Origin: an uncultured Eubacteriales bacterium
GTDB taxonomy: Bacteria; Bacillota_A; Clostridia; Oscillospirales; Oscillospiraceae
Reading direction: 5' to 3'
Length of the DNA stretch: 5,601 nt
NCBI GenBank assembly: GCA_949739085.1
Contig: CATIYU010000301.1
Coordinates: 1-5,601, forward strand
In this document: one piece after another, positions 1 to 5,601 of the stretch
Numbering within the stretch: the stretch's first letter is position 1
How the letters are laid out: each line of letters begins with the position of its first letter
Notes under the pieces: model-generated
Database searches by the model: none
Seen by the model: the letters and a program-made list of their open reading frames with translations, nothing else
What the model was told of the DNA's origin: nothing
Made by a program: the position numbers and the translations under genes

Positions 1-1771
1 AGAGGGTGCAGCTCAGCCGCCCCCGGCCCCGGCTGTAGGCCGTGACGGCCTGCCAGTAGTCCCCCATCTCCGACACCGGGGCGCTGCCGGTGAGGAGGGC
101 CCCGTCCCCCAAAGTCTCCGGCGGGTCGAAGCGGCCGCCCATCTGCTGGACGTCGTTCATGGCCCGGCCCAGGTTTTCGCCGGGCACCTCCAGCCGGAAA
201 GCGTACCAGGGCTCCAGCAGCACGCTTTTTGCCCGCATCAGCCCCTGGCGCACCGCCCGGTAGGTGGCCTGCCGAAAATCGCCGCCCTCGGTGTGCTTGA
301 GGTGGGACCGCCCCGCCGTCAGGGTAATCTTCATATCTGTAATGGGGGACCCGGTCAGCACCCCCAGATGCTGCTTCTCCGCCAGGTGGGTGAGGATGAG
401 CCGCTGCCAGTTCCGGTCCAAGTGGTCCTCCCCGCAGGCGGAGGCGAACCGTAGCCCGCTGCCCGGCTCCCCCGGCTCCAGCAGCACGTGGACCTCAGCA
501 TAGTGGCGCAGGGGCTCGTAATGGCCCACCCCCTCCACCGGCCCGGCGATGGTCTCCTTGTAGGCCACACTCCCCGCGGCAAAATCCACCTCCAGGCCGA
601 ACCGCCGGGCGATCACTTCCCGCAAAATCTCCAGCTGGACCTGTCCCATAAGCTGGAGGCTGATCTCCTGCATCCTCTCGTTCCAGAGGATGTGGAGCTG
701 GGGGTCCTCCTCCGCCAGCAGCCGGAGGTGGTCCAGCACGGCGTGGGGGTCCGCGCCCTCGGGAAGCAGCAGGCGGTAGTTTAGAGCCGGTTCCAGGGCA
801 GGGGGCTGTCCCTGGTTCTCCCTGCCCAGCCCTTGGCCGGGGTAGGTCCGGGTGAGGCCCGCAACGGCGCAGACCGTCCCCGCCTCCGCCGCGCTCACCG
901 CCTGGAATTTGGCCCCGGAATAGACGCGAATTTGCTCCGCCTTCTCCTCCCATACCGTGCCGTCCGGGTCCCGGCCGGAGACGGCGTCCTTCACCCGCAG
1001 GCTTCCGCCGGTGATTTTCATATAGGTGAGCCGGGCCCCCTGGCCCCGCTGGCTGTCCCGGCCAATTTTGTAGCCCCGGGCCCCGAACGCCTCGGGGTAG
1101 GCGGGCCGGGGCCCGTACCGCTCCAAGCCCTGGAGGAACGCCTCCACCCCCTCCAGCTTCAGCGCGGAGCCGAACCAGCAGGGGAACACCGTCCGGGCGG
1201 CGATCAGCCCCGCCAGGATTTCATCGGACAGCGCCCCCGTCTCCAGGTACTCTGTCAGCGCCTCCTCGCTGGCGGTGGCGGCGTCCTCCAGAAACTCCGG
1301 GCCGCTGAAATCCACGCAGCTCCCGCTGAGACGCTCCCGCAGGGCGGAGAGCAGCGCCCCCCGGTCCGTGCCCGCCAGGTCCATCTTGTTGATGAAGAGG
1401 AATGTAGGCAAACCGTGCCGCTCCAGTAGCCGCCAGAGGGTGGCGGTGTGGGCCTGGACGCCATCCGTACCGCTGATCACCAGAATGGCGCAGTCCAGCA
1501 CCTGTAGGGTCCGCTCCATCTCGGCGGAGAAGTCCACGTGGCCGGGGGTGTCCAATAGCGTCAGCTCCAGGTCCCCCAGGCGCGCCGCCGCCTGCTTGGA
1601 GAAAATGGTAATGCCCCGCTCCCGCTCCAGATCCTCTGTGTCCAGAAAGGCGTCCCGGTGGTCCACCCGGCCCAGGGTCCGGATGCCGCCGCTCTGGTAG
1701 AGTATGGCCTCTGAGAGGGTGGTTTTTCCCGCGTCCACATGGGCTAAAATGCCGGTAACCAGTTTTTTCAT
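1..1771 (-). CDS. Tet(M)-like ribosomal-protection/EF-G-family translational GTPase, C-terminus cut by window edge
   Basis: The frame is open from the ATG at 1771-1769 to the window edge: 590 codons with no stop. The N-terminus carries the full translational GTPase set: G1 AHVDAGKT (residues 10-17), G2 RGIT (52-55), G3 DTPGH (74-78), G4 NKMD (128-131) and G5 GSALK (201-205). An EF-G-like domain II follows (about 230-325), then domain III (about 330-400), domain IV (about 405-515) and the start of domain V. It aligns by eye with Tet(M)/Tet(O)/Tet(W) along its whole length. These are cytosolic factors that bind the ribosome like EF-G and expel tetracycline. The domain IV tip is unlike Tet(M): GRSHLKHTEGGDF (487-499) stands where Tet(M) has its YSPVSTP loop, so resistance is not assured. 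Tet(M) is about 639 residues, so at least about 40 residues are missing at the left edge; clostridial relatives can be longer. A GGGGAG site at 1788-1783, 11 bases upstream, supports the start. It is transcribed divergently from the DUF1538 operon. Family is secure; physiological role is open. Confidence 0.93.
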   Translation of the reverse strand, partial: MKKLVTGILAHVDAGKTTLSEAILYQSGGIRTLGRVDHRDAFLDTEDLERERGITIFSKQAAARLGDLELTLLDTPGHVDFSAEMERTLQVLDCAILVISGTDGVQAHTATLWRLLERHGLPTFLFINKMDLAGTDRGALLSALRERLSGSCVDFSGPEFLEDAATASEEALTEYLETGALSDEILAGLIAARTVFPCWFGSALKLEGVEAFLQGLERYGPRPAYPEAFGARGYKIGRDSQRGQGARLTYMKITGGSLRVKDAVSGRDPDGTVWEEKAEQIRVYSGAKFQAVSAAEAGTVCAVAGLTRTYPGQGLGRENQGQPPALEPALNYRLLLPEGADPHAVLDHLRLLAEEDPQLHILWNERMQEISLQLMGQVQLEILREVIARRFGLEVDFAAGSVAYKETIAGPVEGVGHYEPLRHYAEVHVLLEPGEPGSGLRFASACGEDHLDRNWQRLILTHLAEKQHLGVLTGSPITDMKITLTAGRSHLKHTEGGDFRQATYRAVRQGLMRAKSVLLEPWYAFRLEVPGENLGRAMNDVQQMGGRFDPPETLGDGALLTGSAPVSEMGDYWQAVTAYSRGRGRLSCTL

Positions 1772-1781
1772 CCGCAATGCA

Positions 1782-1832
1782 TCTCCCCGCCGGTTTTTTC
1801 TTATAGTATACCATACTTCCCCCGGCGGGAGA
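1782..1832. repeat. GC-rich inverted repeat framing the GTPase promoter, candidate operator
   Basis: The left arm TCTCCCCGCCGG (1782-1793) is the reverse complement of the right arm CCGGCGGGAGA (1822-1832), apart from one extra C. The arms flank a T run and a near-palindrome, TATAGTATACCATA (1802-1815, 12 of 14 positions symmetric), which contains the minus-strand -10 box. Only the left arm would lie in the GTPase mRNA, where it overlaps the Shine-Dalgarno site, so an RNA hairpin within that transcript is unlikely. A DNA operator is possible, and so is chance in GC-rich sequence. Confidence 0.35.
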
Positions 1833-1833
1833 A
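1805..1833 (-). promoter_or_regulatory. Extended -10 promoter for the Tet(M)-like GTPase
   Basis: Read on the minus strand, TGGTATACT (1813-1805) is a good extended -10 element: TG, one base, then TATACT. The best-placed -35, at 17-base spacing, is TTCTCC (1833-1828), a weak 3 of 6 match, as expected when an extended -10 is present. The predicted transcript would start near 1798. That leaves a leader of only about 27 bases, too short for the leader-peptide attenuator known upstream of tet(M). Assigned by pattern only. Confidence 0.55.
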
Positions 1834-1913
1834 GCCCCTTTATACAAACAGGCAAAAGCAGGCCGTTCCAATCTGTGCAATTTGTAAAGAAATCGTTAAA
1901 AAGTCAAAAAAGC

Positions 1914-1942
1914 TGTACATCCGCGAAAAAATCCTGTAGAAT
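1914..1942 (+). promoter_or_regulatory. Candidate sigma-70-type promoter for the DUF1538/PII-like operon
   Basis: TAGAAT (1937-1942) fits a -10 box, and TGTACA (1914-1919), 17 bases upstream, matches 4 of 6 positions of the -35 consensus. The stretch from about 1875 to 1960 is clearly AT-richer than the rest of the window, as expected of a promoter. The transcript would begin near 1949 with a leader of about 50 bases. That leader holds a small hairpin, CGCCT-GCCCG-AGGCG (1964-1978), just before the ribosome binding site. No known riboswitch or regulator site is recognisable. Confidence 0.45.
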
Positions 1943-1985
1943 AAGTACAAGACATATCCAGAACGCCTGCCCGAGGCGGAGGAAG

Positions 1986-2002
1986 AAAGGAGCCGTTCCG
2001 TG
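1986..2002 (+). promoter_or_regulatory. Ribosome binding site that decides a GTG start
   Basis: AAAGGAG (1986-1992) sits 7 bases before GTG (2000-2002), the ideal spacing. It selects this GTG over the in-frame ATG at 2021 (Met8), which has no comparable site. The GTG start also keeps a short amphipathic N-terminal segment ahead of the first membrane helix. Confidence 0.8.
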
Positions 2003-3523
2003 CGTATCAATCCACAACTTATGGAGAAAATCAAGGAGTCGCTCTCATCGGTGCTGCCCATTACGGCTATTGTGCTGTTGCTGAGCGTCAGCATTGTCCC
2101 CCTGACGCCGGGGACGATGGTGCTGTTCCTCTTCGGCGCACTGCTGCTGATCGTGGGAGTGGGCGTTTTTACCCTGGGAGTGGACATGTCCATGACCCCC
2201 ATGGGCAGCGGCATCGGCGTTTACATGAGCAAAGCGAAGCACCGGGGCATCCCTCTGGCCATCGCCCTGGTGCTGGGGGTGCTCATCACTGTGGCGGAGC
2301 CGGATTTGCAGGTGCTGGCCCAGCAGGTGCCCGCCATCCCCACCTGGGTGCTGATTTTTACCGTCGCCGCTGGCGTGGGGCTGTTCTTGGTGATCGCCCT
2401 GCTCCGCGTGATGCTGAAAATTCCCCTGTCCCAGCTGCTGGTGGCCTTCTACGTGGGTGCCTTTGTGCTGGCGCTTCTGTTTGTCCCCAACGACTTCATC
2501 CCCATTTCCTTTGATTCCGGCGGCGTCACCACCGGGCCCATCACGGTGCCCTTCATCATGGCGCTGGGCGTGGGCCTAGCGTCGGTCCGCAGCGACAAGA
2601 ACTCCACCAGCGACAGCTTCGGTCTGGTGGCCCTGTGCAGCATCGGGCCCATCCTCTCTGTGCTGATTCTGGGCATCTGCTTCGCCCCGGACGACGCCCG
2701 CTACGTCCCCGCCCCCCTGGCAGACATCGCCACCACCCGGGACGCGGCAGAGGCCTTTGCCGCCGCCATCCCGGAGTACTCAAAAGAAGTTATGATGGCT
2801 ATGGTGCCCATCTGCGCGATGTTTCTGCTGTTCCAGCTTATGACCCGCCGGTTCAAACGCACCCAGCTGCTGCGGATCGTCAGCGGACTCATCTATACAT
2901 ACGTGGGCCTGGTGATGTTCCTCACCGGGGTCAACGTGGGCTTCATGCCCGCCGGGCAGCTCATCGGCGCGGAGATCGCCGCCAGCGAACAGCCCTGGCT
3001 GCTCATTCCCATCGGGATGCTGATGGGATATTTCATTGTCGCCGCCGAGCCTGCGGTCCATGTGCTCATTAAGCAGGTGGAGGAGGTGTCCATGGGCTCC
3101 ATCTCCCAGTCCGCCATGCGGCAGGGGCTCTCCATCGGCGTGGCCGTCTCCATCGGCATCGCCATGCTGCGGGTGCTGACGGGGGTGTCCATCCTGTGGT
3201 TTTTGCTGCCGGGCTACGCCATCAGCCTGGGCCTCACCTTCTTTGTACCCCAGCTCTTCACCGGCGTGGCCTTCGACGCCGGCGGCGTGGCCTCCGGGCC
3301 TATGACCGCCACCTTCCTGCTGCCCTTTGCCATGGGCACCTGTGAGGAGGCGGGGGGGAACCTGATGACCGACGCCTTTGGCCTGGTGGCCCTGGTGGCT
3401 ATGACGCCCCTGGTGACCATCCAGCTGATGGGCCTTGCGGGGCGGATGCGTAAAAAGCTGGCCCGGCAGGCCATCCAGGCGGAGATCGCCCGGGTGGACG
3501 ACTGTATTCTCTACTACGACTAA
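2000..3523 (+). CDS. DUF1538 family integral membrane protein, two tandem DUF1538 repeats
   Basis: A 507-residue, very hydrophobic polytopic membrane protein with roughly 12-14 membrane segments by eye and no cleavable signal peptide. It is an internal duplication with a period of about 250 residues. The first copy has AEPDLQVLAQQV (99-110), FDSGGVTTGP (171-180) and DSFGLVAL (205-212). The second has AEPAVHVLIKQV (349-360), FDAGGVASGP (425-434) and DAFGLVAL (458-465). These Gly- and Phe-rich signatures match what I recall of the DUF1538 family, whose substrate and activity are not known to me. Two-fold pseudosymmetry with conserved acidic/Gly motifs inside the membrane is typical of transporters and channels, so transport is a reasonable inference. 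A basic tail starting RMRKK (482-486) probably faces the cytoplasm. Between the copies (about 227-262) lies an Ala/Asp-rich polar segment, either a loop or an extracytoplasmic insert. The PII-like gene follows after 12 bases, so the two are co-translated and the PII-like protein is a likely regulatory partner. Confidence 0.88.
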   Translation: MRINPQLMEKIKESLSSVLPITAIVLLLSVSIVPLTPGTMVLFLFGALLLIVGVGVFTLGVDMSMTPMGSGIGVYMSKAKHRGIPLAIALVLGVLITVAEPDLQVLAQQVPAIPTWVLIFTVAAGVGLFLVIALLRVMLKIPLSQLLVAFYVGAFVLALLFVPNDFIPISFDSGGVTTGPITVPFIMALGVGLASVRSDKNSTSDSFGLVALCSIGPILSVLILGICFAPDDARYVPAPLADIATTRDAAEAFAAAIPEYSKEVMMAMVPICAMFLLFQLMTRRFKRTQLLRIVSGLIYTYVGLVMFLTGVNVGFMPAGQLIGAEIAASEQPWLLIPIGMLMGYFIVAAEPAVHVLIKQVEEVSMGSISQSAMRQGLSIGVAVSIGIAMLRVLTGVSILWFLLPGYAISLGLTFFVPQLFTGVAFDAGGVASGPMTATFLLPFAMGTCEEAGGNLMTDAFGLVALVAMTPLVTIQLMGLAGRMRKKLARQAIQAEIARVDDCILYYD

Positions 3524-3538
3524 GGAGGCGGCCCTATG
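3522..3538 (+). promoter_or_regulatory. Ribosome binding site of the PII-like gene, overlapping the upstream stop codon
   Basis: AAGGAGG (3522-3528) overlaps the TAA stop of the DUF1538 gene (3521-3523) and lies 7 bases before ATG at 3536. The strong site and tight packing point to one mRNA with coupled, efficient translation of the second gene. Confidence 0.85.
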
Positions 3539-4222
3539 GCTAAAATGCAGAAACCGGAGCAGCTGGCCATGATTTTCACCATCATTGAGCGGGGCTGCGG
3601 CAACAAACTGATTAAATTATATACCAAAAATCAGGTATTCACCCATATGCGCTGCGAGGGCACCGGTACCGCCACCTCAGAGATTCTGGACATCCTGGGC
3701 CTGGGCAGCTCGGAAAAGGATATCATCATGAGCCTGGCGCCCATGTCCGCCGCCCGGGCCCTGCTGAACCGCCTGGAGGACGACCTCCACGGGGCGGCGC
3801 CCAGCCGGGGGATTGCCTTCACCGTGCCCCTGGCGGCGGTGAACAGCCTGGTGGCAACGGTGATTACCATGCGGACAAAAGTGGACTGGGAGGGAGGCAG
3901 CGAAATGGACAAGGAAAAAAGAAACAGCTTGATTCTGGTAATGCTCAACCAGGGCTATACCGACGCGGTGATGGAGACCGCCAAAAAGGCCGGAGCCCGG
4001 GGGGGTACCATCGTCCGGGGCCGCTGGGCTGCGGACGACGGCATGGACCAGCAGTTCCAGGGCATGGGGCAGCAGGCGGAGAAGGAGATCCTCTATATCG
4101 TGGTTCCCCGGGAAATCCGCAACGGCGTCATGGAGGCCATCAACGAAAAGCACGGCGTGCAGACCGAAGCCGGGGCGCTGGTGTGCGCTCTGGGCATCGA
4201 CCAGATGGTGCATCTGGGCTAA
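3536..4222 (+). CDS. PII-like protein with two tandem GlnB/GlnK-fold domains
   Basis: A 228-residue soluble protein, twice the length of a normal PII protein (about 112 residues), made of two PII-like domains. Domain 1 (about 8-112) begins LAMIFTIIERG and ends with the Gly-rich RGIAFTVPL (91-99), which resembles the GKGIAF stretch of atypical PII proteins. A hydrophilic linker (about 115-129) follows. Domain 2 (about 130-228) begins SLILVMLNQG, has GGTIVRGRW (156-164) as the second strand, a Gln/Gly-rich T-loop-like segment (165-183), then EILYIVVP and ALVCALGID as later strands. Neither T-loop region has a tyrosine, so the uridylylation known from enterobacterial GlnB/GlnK is not expected, and the classical TGxxGDGKIF B-loop is absent. 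PII proteins are trimers that sense ATP/ADP and 2-oxoglutarate and gate partners such as AmtB. Here the likely partner is the DUF1538 membrane protein upstream. Ligand and target are inferred, not shown. An internal start may yield domain 2 alone. A terminator follows 14 bases after the stop. Confidence 0.85.
   Translation: MAKMQKPEQLAMIFTIIERGCGNKLIKLYTKNQVFTHMRCEGTGTATSEILDILGLGSSEKDIIMSLAPMSAARALLNRLEDDLHGAAPSRGIAFTVPLAAVNSLVATVITMRTKVDWEGGSEMDKEKRNSLILVMLNQGYTDAVMETAKKAGARGGTIVRGRWAADDGMDQQFQGMGQQAEKEILYIVVPREIRNGVMEAINEKHGVQTEAGALVCALGIDQMVHLG
3888..3907 (+). promoter_or_regulatory. Candidate internal ribosome binding site and start at the PII domain junction
   Basis: A purine run GGGAGGGAGG (3888-3897) lies 7 bases before the in-frame ATG at 3905-3907 (Met124). 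This is as good a site as the one for the full-length protein, and it falls precisely in the linker between the two PII-like domains. Initiation here would give a 105-residue protein beginning MDKEKRNSLILV, which reads like the start of a free-standing PII protein. It may be a working second start, or the relic of a fusion of two adjacent PII-like genes. Confidence 0.45.
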
Positions 4223-4236
4223 GGTAAGTCAAAGAG

Positions 4237-4276
4237 ACCCCCGCATGATTCCAAACGGGAATCACGCGGGGGTTTT
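4237..4276. terminator. Rho-independent terminator between convergent genes
   Basis: ACCCCCGC (4237-4244) pairs with GCGGGGGT (4266-4273), and TGATTCC (4246-4252) pairs with GGAATCA (4258-4264). The stem is 15 pairs with one A-C mismatch and a 5-base loop, followed by TTTT (4273-4276) on the plus strand. It begins 14 bases after the PII-like stop. On the minus strand the stem starts 8 bases after the glutamine synthetase stop and is followed by a broken T-rich run (TCTCTTT), so it probably also stops glutamine synthetase transcripts, less efficiently. Confidence 0.88.
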
Positions 4277-4281
4277 CTGCG

Positions 4282-5601
4282 CTATTTAATCGAGAACAGC
4301 AGCTCCGTATAGGAGGGATAGGGCCAGTCCTCCTCCGCTGTGATGGTCTCCAGCTCGTCCACCACCCGGCGCAGCTCCTCCATGGCGGCAAAGACTGTGT
4401 GGCGGAAGTAGTGGGCGGCCTCGTAGGCATCCTTACCGTGGAAGCCCGACAGGGCCGCTTCCAGGGCCCGGGTCCGCTCCATCATTCCAGCGGTGAGCCG
4501 GGCCAGATCCCGCAGCAGCGCTTCCTCATCGGAGCAGTCCAAGTCCGGCAGAACGGCCTTTTTCGCCGCCACGCCGCTGGCAGTAGCGCCTGAGAACCGG
4601 CTGACGGCGGGGAAGATCTTCCGCTTAACCATGTCCACCATGGTCCGGGCCTCAATGCCGGTGACCTCACAGTAGTTCATCAGGTGGATTTCGTTCCGGG
4701 CCTTCAGCTCCTCCTCTGTAAGGACGCGGTGGCTGGCGAACAGCGCGATGTGCTTGGGCTGCAAATAGGCCGCCAAGGCGTCGGCGGTGCAGGTGAGATT
4801 ACTCAGGCCACGCCGTCTGGCCTCCTCCACCCACGCCTCCTCGTAGCCGTTGCCGTTGAAGATAATGCGCTGATGGTCCCGGAGGGTGCTCTGGATGAGG
4901 TCGTGGAGGGCGGCGTTGAAGTCCTCCGCGCCCTCCAGGGCATCCGCAAACTGCTTGAGCTCCTCGGCCATGATGGTGTTCAGCGCCACGTTTGGCCCGG
5001 AGATGGACTGGCTGGAGCCCAGCATCCGGAACTCAAATTTGTTGCCGGTAAAGGCCAGCGGAGAGGTGCGGTTGCGGTCGGTGGTGTCCTGGGGGATGGG
5101 CGGCAGGGCGTCCACGCCGATGGAGAGGATCTTCTTGCTCTGGTCCACGTACTTGGTGCCCTGGATGATGGAGTCCACAATAGCGGTCAGCTCGTCCCCA
5201 AGGAAGATGGAGATGATGGCCGGCGGGGCCTCCTGTGCTCCCAGCCGGTGGTCATTGCCGGGGCTGGCCACAGAGCAACGCAGCAGGTCCTGGTACTCGT
5301 CCACGCCCTTGATGAATGCGGTGAGGAATAGGAGGAACCGGGCGTTCTGGCTGGGGGTGGAGCCGGGCTTAAAGAGATTGTGGCCCGTGTCGGTGGAGAG
5401 GGACCAGTTGTCGTGCTTACCGGAGCCGTTGACCCCGGCAAAGGGCTTTTCGTGGAGCAGGCACACCATGCCGTGGCGGGCCGCCACCTTCTTCATGGTC
5501 TCCATGGTCAGCTGGTTGTGGTCGCAGGCGGTGTTGGCGCTGGCGTAGATGGGGGCCAGTTCATGCTGGGCGGGGGCCACCTCGTTGTGCTTGGTCTTGG
5601 C
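4282..5601 (-). CDS. glnN: Type III glutamine synthetase, C-terminal 439 residues
   Basis: The open frame enters at the right edge (first codon 5601-5599) and ends at TAG (4284-4282), giving 439 residues. GSIII proteins are about 700 residues, so about 260 N-terminal residues and the start lie outside the window; the GTG at 5580 is an internal valine codon. The enzyme makes glutamine from glutamate, ammonia and ATP in the cytosol as a large oligomer. Visible active-site motifs, numbered from the edge, are KHNEVAPAQHELAP (4-17, metal and substrate glutamate region), GVNGSGKHDNWS (56-67, ATP/glutamate site), DRNRTSP (175-181) and FEFRMLGSS (189-197). This combination, with the long C-terminal helical region ending in PSYTELLFSIK, is specific to GSIII rather than GSI or GSII. 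No frameshift or missing catalytic motif is seen. It converges on the DUF1538/PII-like operon and shares its terminator region. The pairing with a PII-like gene suggests a nitrogen-related neighbourhood, though co-regulation cannot be judged because its promoter is outside the window. Confidence 0.95.
   Translation of the reverse strand, partial: AKTKHNEVAPAQHELAPIYASANTACDHNQLTMETMKKVAARHGMVCLLHEKPFAGVNGSGKHDNWSLSTDTGHNLFKPGSTPSQNARFLLFLTAFIKGVDEYQDLLRCSVASPGNDHRLGAQEAPPAIISIFLGDELTAIVDSIIQGTKYVDQSKKILSIGVDALPPIPQDTTDRNRTSPLAFTGNKFEFRMLGSSQSISGPNVALNTIMAEELKQFADALEGAEDFNAALHDLIQSTLRDHQRIIFNGNGYEEAWVEEARRRGLSNLTCTADALAAYLQPKHIALFASHRVLTEEELKARNEIHLMNYCEVTGIEARTMVDMVKRKIFPAVSRFSGATASGVAAKKAVLPDLDCSDEEALLRDLARLTAGMMERTRALEAALSGFHGKDAYEAAHYFRHTVFAAMEELRRVVDELETITAEEDWPYPSYTELLFSIK

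Noticed and set aside
1769..1783. A minus-strand ATG at 1783 opening a 4-codon frame whose TGA overlaps the GTPase ATG, a possible leader peptide.
   Set aside because: The GGGGAG site directly abuts this ATG with no spacer, so initiation there is unlikely. The layout looks accidental.
1849..1863. Direct repeat CAGGC spaced 10 bases apart in the intergenic region, considered as a regulator half-site pair.
   Set aside because: Five-base repeats are expected by chance, and no further copies or symmetry support a binding site.
1221..1880. A long minus-strand open frame of 219 codons starting upstream of the GTPase.
   Set aside because: It is out of frame with the GTPase, whose continuous 590-codon frame has all conserved motifs. 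The translation is Gly/Arg/Pro-rich, typical of a shadow frame in GC-rich DNA.
1964..1978. A small hairpin (5-base stem, 5-base loop) in the leader of the DUF1538 operon, considered as a regulatory element.
   Set aside because: The stem is short and GC-rich, lacks features of a known riboswitch or T-box, and does not hide the ribosome binding site. It is mentioned only as part of the leader.
2635..3072. A plus-strand 145-codon frame inside the DUF1538 gene.
   Set aside because: Its product is rich in Arg, His and Pro without domain features, and it lies wholly within a well-supported gene in another frame.
4684..5548. Plus-strand open frames of 215 and 220 codons opposite the glutamine synthetase gene.
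   Set aside because: The opposite strand encodes unmistakable GSIII motifs throughout. The antisense frames are by-products of its codon bias and have no recognisable domain.
1..5601. Signs of a mobile element, CRISPR array, tRNA or toxin-antitoxin pair, looked for because of the Tet(M)-like gene.
   Set aside because: No transposase, integrase, terminal repeats, regularly spaced repeats or tRNA-like fold were seen. Composition is even across the genes, giving no sign of recent transfer.

Overview
The window looks like chromosomal DNA of a GC-rich anaerobic Clostridia member, probably of the Oscillospiraceae gut group (Flavonifractor/Oscillibacter-like). This rests on the strongly GC-biased third codon positions, Firmicutes-type Shine-Dalgarno sites, a type III glutamine synthetase, and a Tet(M)-like translational GTPase of the type common in that group. 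The taxonomic call is inference from style and content, not from a marker gene.

Layout: (1) Positions 1-1771, minus strand, hold the first 590 codons of a ribosomal-protection-type (EF-G/Tet(M)-like) GTPase that runs off the left edge. (2) Positions 1772-1999 are a divergent intergenic region. It has a minus-strand extended -10 promoter framed by a GC-rich inverted repeat, and a candidate plus-strand promoter in the AT-rich half. (3) Positions 2000-4222, plus strand, form a tight two-gene operon: a 507-residue membrane protein made of two DUF1538 repeats, then, 12 bases on, a 228-residue protein made of two PII-like (GlnB/GlnK-fold) domains. (4) Positions 4237-4276 are a strong hairpin terminator between convergent genes. 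(5) Positions 4282-5601, minus strand, hold the C-terminal 439 residues of a type III glutamine synthetase (GlnN) that runs off the right edge.

The most interesting part is the operon. A membrane protein of unknown substrate is paired with a PII-like protein, which resembles the logic of AmtB-GlnK, and a nitrogen-assimilation enzyme lies immediately downstream in convergent orientation. Both operon proteins are internal duplications. At the junction of the two PII-like domains there is a near-ideal Shine-Dalgarno sequence, correctly spaced before an in-frame ATG, so the second domain may also be made as a free 105-residue protein. The GTPase is also notable: the domain IV loop that does the work in Tet(M)/Tet(O) is replaced here, so it should not be assumed to confer tetracycline resistance.
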